From NCBI GenBank assembly GCA_963778075.1, contig CAVZTJ010000015.1, positions 930,001-994,000 of the forward strand: a stretch of DNA of 64,000 nt, read 5' to 3'. Below the pieces are notes generated by a model. It made no database searches. It worked only from the letters and a program-made list of their open reading frames with translations, and was not told where the DNA came from. Both the position numbers and the translations under genes were made by a program. Source of the DNA: JASHPR01 sp963778075 (GTDB taxonomy: Bacteria; Actinomycetota; Actinomycetes; Streptosporangiales; Streptosporangiaceae). Of the stretch, positions 40,625 to 47,683 are shown one piece after another (the stretch's first letter is position 1; each line of letters opens with the position of its first letter).

Positions 40625-41746
40625 ATGACAGCGCGCACCAGTCCGCCGTTCCGCGCCGATCATGTGGGCAGCCTGCTGCGGCCACCGCGGCTGCTGCAGG
40701 CCAGGGACGATTACGCTGCGGGCCGCATCAGCGCCGAAGAGCTGCACGCCGTGGAGGACCAGGCGATCCGCGACGTGGCGGCGATGCAGGAGGAAGTCGG
40801 CCTGCAGTCGGTGACCGACGGCGAGTTCCGCCGGGCTTCCTGGCACATGGACTTCATCTACCAGATCGGCGGCGTCAGCAAGGCCCCGGGCAACATGGCG
40901 GTGCGGTTCCGCAACGCCTCGGGCACCATCGAGTTCACCCCGGCCGCGCTGCACATCGACAGCAAGATCCGGCTGGAGAAAACGATCTTCGCCGAGGACT
41001 TCACGTACCTGCAGTCGGTGGCGTCCAGCTCGCAGACGCCGAAGCTGACCATCCCCTCGCCGAACATGGTGCACTACCGGGGCGGGCCAGCGGTGCTCGA
41101 TCCCGACGTCTATGGCGACATGGAGGAGTTCTGGAACGACCTGGCCGCCGCCTACGCGCAAGAGGTGCGCCGGCTCGGCGACCTCGGCTGCACCTACCTG
41201 CAGTTCGACGACACCAGCCTGGCCTACCTGAACGACCCCGCGCAGCGGGCCGAGATCGCTGAGCGCGGCGAGGACGCCGAGCACCTGCACCTGCGGTACA
41301 TCAGGCAGATCAACACCGCGCTCGCGGCCAAGCCAGCGGGCATGGCGGTGACCACCCACATGTGCCGCGGGAACTTCCGGTCGTCCTGGGTGGCCGAGGG
41401 CGGATACGACTTCGTCGCCGAGGCGCTGTTCAGCGAGCTGGCCGTGGACGGCTTCTTCCTCGAGTACGACGACGAGCGCTCGGGCGGCTTCGAGCCGCTG
41501 CGGTTCGTGCCCAAGGGAAAGATGGTCGTGCTCGGCCTGGTGACCACGAAGCGGGGCGAACTGGAGTCCCAGGACGCGCTCAAGCGCCGGATCGACGAGG
41601 CCGCCCGGTACGTGCCGCTCGACCAGCTGTGCCTGTCCCCGCAGTGCGGCTTCTCCTCCACCGTCGAGGGCAACGTGGTCAGCTACGACCAGGAAGTAGC
41701 CAAGCTCCGCCTGGTCGTGGAGACCGCGCGGGATGTCTGGGGCTAA
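40625..41746 (+). CDS. MetE-like methyltransferase (cobalamin-independent methionine synthase C-terminal family)
   Basis: This 373-residue protein equals the C-terminal catalytic TIM barrel of MetE: FRADHVGSLLRPPRLLQARD, QSVTDGEFRRASWHMDF, CTYLQFDDTSLAYL, the zinc ligands His245 and Cys247 (THMCRGN) and Cys341 (SPQCGFSS), and a conserved Glu in FFLEYDDERSG. Short forms of this type act as corrinoid- or archaeal-type methyltransferases or in catabolism of methylated compounds; some are annotated as epoxyalkane:CoM transferase-like. The ATG at 40625 follows GGAGGAG. Its neighbours are an amidase (divergent) and hutH (93 bp downstream), which suggests amino acid or amide catabolism. The methyl acceptor is not known. 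Confidence 0.85.
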   Translation: MTARTSPPFRADHVGSLLRPPRLLQARDDYAAGRISAEELHAVEDQAIRDVAAMQEEVGLQSVTDGEFRRASWHMDFIYQIGGVSKAPGNMAVRFRNASGTIEFTPAALHIDSKIRLEKTIFAEDFTYLQSVASSSQTPKLTIPSPNMVHYRGGPAVLDPDVYGDMEEFWNDLAAAYAQEVRRLGDLGCTYLQFDDTSLAYLNDPAQRAEIAERGEDAEHLHLRYIRQINTALAAKPAGMAVTTHMCRGNFRSSWVAEGGYDFVAEALFSELAVDGFFLEYDDERSGGFEPLRFVPKGKMVVLGLVTTKRGELESQDALKRRIDEAARYVPLDQLCLSPQCGFSSTVEGNVVSYDQEVAKLRLVVETARDVWG

Positions 41747-41839
41747 CGCCCACAGCTGCGTGTTCGCCCGTTTCCCCACTTGACGGGCACGGCCGCGATG
41801 TCCTAGACAGCAGCGGGAACGACGACAAAGGAGCCGCCG

Positions 41840-43600
41840 ATGCCTGCGACCGAGCGCGTCCTCGCCGACGCCGCGCCCGAGGCAGACCAGATAGCCGACG
41901 AGATAGTGGTCGGGCCCGCCGGGGTCACCGCCGACGACGTGCTGGCGGTCGCCAGACGCGACGCGCGGGTCCGGCTCACGCCCGCGGCACTGGACGCGAT
42001 GGCCGCCTCTCGCCGCGTCGTCGACGACCTCGCCGCGGCACCGACGCCCGCCTACGGCATCTCCACCGGCTTCGGGGCGCTCGCCACCCGGCATATCAGC
42101 GCGGACCTGCGTGCGAAGCTGCAGCTCAGCCTCATCCGCTCGCACGCCGCCGGCGCTGGCCAGCCGGTCGAGCGCGAGGTCGTCCGGGCGCTGATGTTCC
42201 TGCGGCTGAAGACGCTCGCGTCCGGCCGGACCGGCATCCGGCCGGTGGTGGCGGAGACGCTGGCGGCCGTGCTGAACGCGGGCATCACCCCGGTGGTGCC
42301 CGAGCACGGGTCGCTGGGCTGCAGCGGGGATCTTGCCCCGCTCGCGCACTGCGCGCTCGTGCTGACTGGCGAGGGCGAGGCGGACACCCGCTCTGGCGAG
42401 AGGGTGCCCGGAGGGGTTGCCCTCGACCGCGCTGGGATCACTCCCGTCCGCCTGGAGGCGAAGGAGGGGCTCGCGCTCATCAACGGCACCGACGGCATGC
42501 TCGGCATGCTGATCATGGCCTGTGCCGACCTCTCCGCGCTCTGCACCGCGGCCGACGTCATCGCCGCGATGAGCGTCGAGGCGCTGCTCGGCACCGACCA
42601 GGTGTTCCTGCCCGAGCTGCACCTGCCGCTGCGGCCGCATCCCGGTCAGGCGGCGAGTGCGGACAACATGCTGCGGGTGCTGGCGTCCTCGCAGATCGTG
42701 GCCTCGCACCGGGACGGCGACACGCGGGTGCAGGACGCGTACTCGCTGCGCTGCGCTCCGCAGGTCACCGGCGCGGTGCGGGACACGATCGCGCACGCCG
42801 AGACCGTCGCGGCGCGGGAACTCACCGCCGCGATCGACAACCCCGTCGTGCTGCCCGACGGGCGGGTGACCTCGAACGGGAACTTCCACGGCGCGCCCGT
42901 CGCGTACGTGCTCGACTTCCTCGCGATCGCGGCCGCCGACCTGGGCTCGATCGCGGAGCGCCGCACCGACCGGCTGCTCGACCCGGCACGCTCGAGCGGC
43001 CTGCCGCCGTTCCTCGCTGACGACCCCGGCGTGGACTCCGGTCTCATGATCGCGCAGTACACCCAGGCCGCGATGGTCGCCGAGAACAAGCGGCTGGCGG
43101 CCCCGGCCAGCGTCGACTCGATCCCGAGTTCGGCGATGCAGGAGGATCACGTCTCCATGGGCTGGGGCGCGGCGCGCAAGCTGCGGTCCGCGCTGGCGAA
43201 CCTGCGCCGCATCCTGGCCATCGAGCTGGTCGTCGCGGCGCGCGGCATCGACCTGCGTGCCCCGCTGCAGCCCGCACCGGCCACCGCGGCAGCCGTCGCC
43301 GAGCTGCGCACGACCGTGCCGGGCCCGGGCCCGGACCGTTTCCTGGCGCCGGAACTCGCCGCGGCCGAGGACCTGCTGCGCGACGGGCGGCTCGCCGCCG
43401 CGGTGTCCGCCGTCACCGGCGACCTGCGGTTACGGCCGCAGCCGGCGTGTCCGCCCCGCCCGGCCAGATCGCGAACAGGGCGCTGGCCGCGAGCGCGGCG
43501 ACCAGCGCCGCCGTGCACACCACGGCCGCGGCGCTGTAGCCGGCGTCGCTCGGGAACACCCGGCCACGCGGGAGGTAACCCACGAGCACCGTGGCGCTGA
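41840..43600 (+). CDS. hutH: Histidine ammonia-lyase with an aberrant C-terminal extension
   Basis: This 586-residue frame contains a full aromatic amino acid lyase: catalytic Tyr72 in AYGISTGFGAL, the MIO tripeptide Cys161-Ser162-Gly163 in GSLGCSGDLAPLAH, the substrate region AIDNPVVLPDGRV and SIPSSAMQEDHVSMG. It converts L-histidine to urocanate and ammonia, or another aromatic amino acid. Family members end about residue 532 (SAVTGDLR). Here the stop is lost and about 54 further residues (PACPPRPARSRTGR and on) are read antisense through an MFS-exporter fragment. The ATG follows AAAGGAG. Other hut genes are absent. The tail could destabilise the enzyme. Confidence 0.88.
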   Translation: MPATERVLADAAPEADQIADEIVVGPAGVTADDVLAVARRDARVRLTPAALDAMAASRRVVDDLAAAPTPAYGISTGFGALATRHISADLRAKLQLSLIRSHAAGAGQPVEREVVRALMFLRLKTLASGRTGIRPVVAETLAAVLNAGITPVVPEHGSLGCSGDLAPLAHCALVLTGEGEADTRSGERVPGGVALDRAGITPVRLEAKEGLALINGTDGMLGMLIMACADLSALCTAADVIAAMSVEALLGTDQVFLPELHLPLRPHPGQAASADNMLRVLASSQIVASHRDGDTRVQDAYSLRCAPQVTGAVRDTIAHAETVAARELTAAIDNPVVLPDGRVTSNGNFHGAPVAYVLDFLAIAAADLGSIAERRTDRLLDPARSSGLPPFLADDPGVDSGLMIAQYTQAAMVAENKRLAAPASVDSIPSSAMQEDHVSMGWGAARKLRSALANLRRILAIELVVAARGIDLRAPLQPAPATAAAVAELRTTVPGPGPDRFLAPELAAAEDLLRDGRLAAAVSAVTGDLRLRPQPACPPRPARSRTGRWPRARRPAPPCTPRPRRCSRRRSGTPGHAGGNPRAPWR

Positions 43601-43640
43601 GCGTGCTGCCCAGCGAGTACGCGACGGCGCGCTCGAATCG
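43413..43640 (-). pseudogene. MFS transporter, C-terminal fragment
   Basis: The minus frame ending at 43413-43415 encodes the last two membrane helices of an MFS exporter: ERAVAYSLGSTLSATVLVGY, then DAGYSAAAVVCTAALVAALA, ASALFAIW. Homology stops at about 43640, where the plus strand turns into a LysR fragment. The rest of the gene is gone. The fragment lies under the new 3' end of hutH on the opposite strand. Confidence 0.65.
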
Positions 43641-43802
43641 GCCGAGCTGTTCAGCGAGGAGGTACTGCTCTGCCTCCCGCCAGGGCACCGGCTGGCCGGG
43701 CGTGGCCGGCGCACACTGAGCGTCGTGTGGCGCCGCGACGCCTACCTGTCCGCGGCGGCACGCGGGTTCCGCGACGTCGCGGTCAGCCACTTCCGCCGGT
43801 GA
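43640..43802 (+). pseudogene. LysR-family regulator, C-terminal fragment with internal deletion
   Basis: The plus frame reads ELFSEEVLLCLPPGHRLAGR, a strand from the LysR co-inducer domain, followed at once by TLSVVWRRDAYLSAAARGFR, the typical LysR end, and a TGA at 43800-43802. The middle of the domain and the DNA-binding half are missing. It abuts the MFS fragment, so a divergent LysR/MFS pair has probably collapsed by deletion. Confidence 0.6.
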
Positions 43803-44523
43803 GGACCCGCGCCGCCGTAACCAGGTCGGCGTTGCCGCTGGCGGGCGAGCCGTCCGGCAGCACGAGTGCGTCCTCGAGGCCGATGCGGGCCTGCAGCCCC
43901 TCGCGGATCGCGACGTCGAATACCGGCCACGCCGACGTGCCCTCGCCGTGCAGCAGCACCGGGATGCCGCCAGCATCGCGGCCGAGCGAGGCCACCAGGA
44001 CCCGGGCTGCGGCGACGGCCTCATCCGGCGGCAGGTCCTCGGTGATCTCGAGCAGCACCCTGACACACTCTGCGCGCCGCGGCCAGGCCCGCCACGCCGC
44101 CACCGCGGCGGGCTGCCACAGGCCGGCCTCCACGCCCACGCCGATGCCGAGCAGCGTCTCGGCGAGTTCCGGCGACCCCGGCTCGTGCCAGTTCACGGAC
44201 GCGAAGTCGGGCCGCACGGTCCAGCCGCGCACGAGTTCGATCCGTTCCGCGGGTCCCGGCGCGGCCGGGGCGGCGGTCGTGAGCCCCACCGGCACGCCGG
44301 GCACGGCGGCCCGCACAGCCTCGAGCACTGCCGCCACCGCGTCCGGCTCGAGCGTGTCGTGCCCGGCTGGGTCCTTGGGATGGATGTGCAGCGCGTCGGC
44401 GCCCGCGGCCACGGCCGCCGCGGCGTCGGCCGCGATCGCGGCTGGCGTCACCGGCAGCGCCGGATGCTCCGACGGCTCCCGCGGTCCGTTGAGGCACGCT
44501 TTCAGAAACCCGCCCACGGTCAT
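43783..44523 (-). CDS. BKACE-family protein (3-keto-5-aminohexanoate cleavage enzyme, DUF849)
   Basis: This 246-residue TIM-barrel protein matches beta-keto acid cleavage enzymes: LKACLNGPREP with the catalytic Glu/Arg region, ADALHIHPKDPAG with two Zn-ligand His, VGLTTAAPAAPG, FASVNWHEPGSPEL, and RIGLEDALVLPDG near the end. BKACE enzymes split a beta-keto acid with acetyl-CoA to give acetoacetate and an acyl-CoA. The protein is shorter than most members (270-310). The ATG at 44523 overlaps the stop of the coxM-like gene (ATGA), so it belongs to that operon; its 3' end overlaps the LysR fragment by 20 bases. Substrate unknown. Confidence 0.85.
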   Translation of the reverse strand: MTVGGFLKACLNGPREPSEHPALPVTPAAIAADAAAAVAAGADALHIHPKDPAGHDTLEPDAVAAVLEAVRAAVPGVPVGLTTAAPAAPGPAERIELVRGWTVRPDFASVNWHEPGSPELAETLLGIGVGVEAGLWQPAAVAAWRAWPRRAECVRVLLEITEDLPPDEAVAAARVLVASLGRDAGGIPVLLHGEGTSAWPVFDVAIREGLQARIGLEDALVLPDGSPASGNADLVTAARVLTGGSG

Positions 44524-45425
44524 CCGCCCCACCCTTCCCGCCCGCCCTGCCCGTCCTGCCACGCTGCGGCACGGCCGAACGCCTCGGCCATGGCCCGGCG
44601 CAGTAGCACGCCGGCCGCGTGCTTGCGGTAGTCCGCCGGGGCGTGCAGGTCACCGGGCGGATCCAGGATGTCAAGCGCGGCCTCCGCGGCCCGGACCAGG
44701 GTGGCCGGGTCCGCCCGGGTTCCGAGGAGGACCCGTTCCGGCCCATGGCACCGGAACGGGATATCGGCGACTCCGGTCAAGCAGATACGGCAATCGGTGA
44801 TCGCGCCGTCTGTGAGCGTCACCTGGGCGGCGGCCCCGGCGATCGCGAAGTCCCCGCGCCTGCGGCTGACCTCGCGGAACGCGGCCCCGGTGCGCGGCGG
44901 GGCGGCCGGAAAGCGAACCGAGAGGAGCAGCTCGTCGGGTTCCAGCGCGGTGGTCAGGAAGGTGCGGAAGAAGTCGCTGGCCGCGATCTCCCGGCGGCCG
45001 CGAACGCTCACGGCCTCGAACGTGGCGTCCAGCACGGCTGCGACCGCCGGCAACTCGGCCGCCGGATCGGCGTGCGCCAGGCTGCCGCCGACCGTGCCGC
45101 GGGCGCGGATCGGGGGATGCGCGATGTTCGGGAGCGCCGCGGCCAGCAGTGGGCAGCGCGCCGCGACCGCGGCCGAGGACTCCGCCGCGGACTGCCGGAC
45201 CATGGCCCCGGCCACGAGCTCCCCGGGACCCGGGCGCAGCTCGCCGAGCCCGGCCACGCGCCCGATGTCGATGAGGTGATCCGGCCGGGCCAGCCGGAAG
45301 TTCAGCAGCGGCACCAGGCTCTGCCCTCCGGCGAGCACCTTGCAGTCGTCGCCGTGGGCGGCCAGCAGCGCCACCGCCGCGTCCACGGTGGCGGGCTGGT
45401 GCAGGCTGAAATCGACCGGCTTCAC
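44520..45425 (-). CDS. Molybdenum hydroxylase FAD subunit (CoxM-like), second locus
   Basis: This 301-residue protein has the complete FAD-binding set: DCKVLAGGQSLVPLLNFRLA (28-47), IRARGTVGGSLAHADPAAEL (with the second FAD loop) and the CO_deh_flav C-terminal domain near residues 180-285. It begins with GTG overlapping the amidohydrolase-tail stop (GTGA) and ends overlapping the BKACE start (ATGA). Its FeS partner upstream is broken and no molybdenum subunit is present, so it is probably an orphan without function, or it now pairs with subunits encoded elsewhere. Confidence 0.88.
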   Translation of the reverse strand: MKPVDFSLHQPATVDAAVALLAAHGDDCKVLAGGQSLVPLLNFRLARPDHLIDIGRVAGLGELRPGPGELVAGAMVRQSAAESSAAVAARCPLLAAALPNIAHPPIRARGTVGGSLAHADPAAELPAVAAVLDATFEAVSVRGRREIAASDFFRTFLTTALEPDELLLSVRFPAAPPRTGAAFREVSRRRGDFAIAGAAAQVTLTDGAITDCRICLTGVADIPFRCHGPERVLLGTRADPATLVRAAEAALDILDPPGDLHAPADYRKHAAGVLLRRAMAEAFGRAAAWQDGQGGREGWGG

Positions 45426-45676
45426 CCAGGTTCCGCATCCGCCCTCGGGAACGGGAGGGCCGCGTTGCCGCCGATGATCGCGGCCCGCTCGCCGTCACGC
45501 AGCGCGGTGCGCTCGACCACCTCCCGCGGTGCCGGGTCGCCGATCGGGAACGGGTAGTCGGAGCCGAGCAGCACCCGGTCCGGGCCGGCCTTGGCCACCA
45601 GGAACTCCAGCACCACCGGGTCGAACACCACGCTGTCGAAGTACAGCTCGGCGAACGACTCGAGCACGATCGTCAT
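45422..45676 (-). pseudogene. Amidohydrolase (ACMSD-like), C-terminal fragment
   Basis: The 84-residue frame reads the last part of an amidohydrolase_2 barrel: ELYFDSVVFDPVVLEFLVAK, GPDRVLLGSDYPFPIGDPAP with the metal-site Asp of GSDYP, and AAIIGGNAALPF at the end. Full proteins have about 300-340 residues, so the first three quarters are missing. It starts at an ATG (45676) that overlaps the stop of the broken coxS (ATGA) and ends overlapping the coxM-like GTG. A deletion has joined the two genes while keeping coupled translation. Confidence 0.7.
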
Positions 45677-46153
45677 CCGGCTGCCGACCGGGCGTCGTCG
45701 ATGTCGTCGCGGGTCGGCGCGGGGTTAGCCGCGAGCAGGGCGTGCACCGCGAGCACCATGCGTGCAGTAGCCGCACTGTAAGGCGTGGGCCTGGCAGAAC
45801 GCTTCCTGAACTGGGCTGAGCCCGGCTCCGCGGCCGGCCGTTTCCGCGCCCGCCCCCGCGGCAGCCGCCGCTCCGGGGCCCGCCCCCGCGGCGGCACCCC
45901 ATCCCTGGCCCACCCCTTCGATCGTGGTGACCTGATGCCCGTCGGCCTGCGCGGCGAGGATGATGCAGGACCGCACTGGCTCTCCGTCAAACAGGACGGT
46001 GCAGCAGCCGCAAACCCCGTGCTCGCAGCCGAGGTGGGTCCCGGTCAAGCCCAGGTCATCGCGGAGCAGGTCGGCGAGGCTGGTCCGGCCAGCCGTCTCG
46101 CACACGCGGAGTTGGCCATTGACGACGACCTCGATCCGGTGCCTGGTTCCCAC
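45673..46153 (-). pseudogene. Molybdenum hydroxylase [2Fe-2S] subunit (CoxS-like), frameshifted and truncated
   Basis: The ATG at 46153 begins a CoxS protein with the first cluster intact (LGCEHGVCGCCTVLFDGEPV, RSC) and the start of the second (ALQCGYCTHG). Near 45765 a small deletion shifts the frame: MVLAVHALLAANPAPTRDDI continues in the neighbouring frame. It stops after DDARSAAG, before the NLCRCTGY motif that supplies two ligands of the second cluster. An Ala/Gly-rich insertion (GWGAAAGAGPGAAAAAGAGA) sits in the middle of the protein. The gene cannot make a two-cluster subunit. Compare the intact paralogue at 19082-19561. Confidence 0.78.
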
Positions 46154-46452
46154 TGACCGAAGGTACCTCTGCGGGCGTCCACGACCAATAGGGCATCTTG
46201 CTTCTTTCGGGCAAATCTACAGGTCATCTTGCCCAGATTTGAAGCTGGTTTAGCGGGCATAGCCAGCGGAGATATCGTGAAGATTATTGGATCTTTCCAG
46301 ATCCTTTGAGGCATGAAACGTCTTAAGATATACGGATTGCGGTACCGGCCATGAGCCTGGGGCGAGTGGCTGGCCGGATGACCGCACGCTGAGAGATCAG
46401 CGACGCTGGTGGTAGCGGGCCGCCGCGTGCCGAGTCTCCAGGGGGGGTTGCG

Positions 46453-47673
46453 ATGGTCACGGCCAGGCCGCAACCGAAGGAACCGCGGGAGAGCGACCCG
46501 CGTAGCCTCGAGCTCATCTGCATGTCCAACCTGCTGTCCACGAGCCAGGAGCGCGTGTACTTCAAGGACAGGCAGAGCCAGTTCCTGCTGGTCAGCGAGG
46601 GCTGGATCGCCGCGTATACCCCGGGCCGCACCGCAGACGAACTGGTCGGGAAGTCGGACTTCGACGTCTTCAGCGAGCAGCATGCCTCGGCCGCCTTCGA
46701 GGATGAGCAGGAAATCATCCGCACCGGTCAGCCGGTCGTCGGCAAGGTGGAGCTGGAAACCTATAGCCACAGCCCGGACGCGTGGGTTTCGTCGACAAAG
46801 ATGGCACTTCGTGACGACTCCGGCGAAATCATCGGGACGTTCGGGATCTCGCGTGACGTCACGGCGCAGATCCGGGCCGAGCAGGCCCTGCTCGACCAGG
46901 CTCAGCAGCTGAGCGTGCAGAACGAGCGGCTGCGCGAGCTCGACGGGATGAAAGACGAATTCATCGGCCTGATCTCGCACGAGCTCCGGACGCCGCTGAC
47001 GTCGATTATCGGGTACGTGAAGCTGCTGAGGGACGAGCGCACCAGCGAGGTCAACGCAGACCAGTACGCGGAGGTCATCCAGCGGAACTCGCAGCGCCTG
47101 CTGCGCCTGGTCGAGGATCTGCTGTTCTTGTCCCAGACGCATTCGGGAACCATGCACGTCGAGCTCCGCAGCGCGGATCTCGCAGAGATCGCCAAGGCCG
47201 CGGTCGAGGAGATGCGCCCGGAAGCCGAGCGGAAGCACATTGCCCTGGAGTTCTCGGCGGCCTGCACGCCCGGCGCGCCCGTCGACGCGACTCGCATCGC
47301 CCAGCTGCTCGGCAACCTGATCTCGAACGCCGTGAAGTTCACTCCGAACGGCGGGAAGGTCGAGGTCAGGGTTCGGACCGATGGAGAGAAGGCCGTGCTC
47401 GAGGTCGCGGACACCGGCGTGGGCATCCCGGCCGCCGACCGGGACCGGATCTTCGACCGGTTCTTCCGGTCGGCGATTGCGACCCAGCAGGTGATTCCCG
47501 GCACCGGTCTCGGCCTGACGATCGCGAAGAACATCGTCGCGGCGCACCACGGCACGATCACGGTCGACAGCGACGAGGGCCGCGGAAGCACGTTCCGGAT
47601 CTTGCTCCCGCTCCGTCCGGTACCCAGCGCCGACGTCCAGGACCTCGCCGCCGGCCGGGCACACAGAGCGTGA
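46453..47673 (+). CDS. PAS-domain sensor histidine kinase (orphan, cytoplasmic)
   Basis: This 406-residue protein has an N-terminal PAS domain (about residues 25-140: ERVYFKDRQSQFLLVSEGWI, TGKSDFD-like GKSDFDVF, GEIIGTFGISRDVT), a coiled linker, a HisKA dimer with phospho-acceptor His176 (GLISHELRTPLTSIIG) and an HATPase_c domain (N-box LLGNLISNAVKF, DTGVGIP, GTGLGLTIAKN). No membrane helix is present, so it senses an internal signal such as redox, light or a ligand bound to PAS. No response regulator is adjacent. The start has GGGGGGG 5 bases upstream. In the 299-bp gap before it, GGATCT-TTCC-AGATCC (46289-46304) and CAAATCT/AGATTTG (46212-46241) are possible control sites. Confidence 0.93.
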   Translation: MVTARPQPKEPRESDPRSLELICMSNLLSTSQERVYFKDRQSQFLLVSEGWIAAYTPGRTADELVGKSDFDVFSEQHASAAFEDEQEIIRTGQPVVGKVELETYSHSPDAWVSSTKMALRDDSGEIIGTFGISRDVTAQIRAEQALLDQAQQLSVQNERLRELDGMKDEFIGLISHELRTPLTSIIGYVKLLRDERTSEVNADQYAEVIQRNSQRLLRLVEDLLFLSQTHSGTMHVELRSADLAEIAKAAVEEMRPEAERKHIALEFSAACTPGAPVDATRIAQLLGNLISNAVKFTPNGGKVEVRVRTDGEKAVLEVADTGVGIPAADRDRIFDRFFRSAIATQQVIPGTGLGLTIAKNIVAAHHGTITVDSDEGRGSTFRILLPLRPVPSADVQDLAAGRAHRA

Positions 47674-47683
47674 CCGGCGTCGG

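Noticed and set aside
40580..43150. An 856-codon open frame antisense to the MetE-like and hutH genes
   Set aside because: In high-GC DNA antisense frames stay open by chance. The sense frames carry clear MetE and HAL motifs, and the antisense protein is Arg/Gly/His-rich with no domain.
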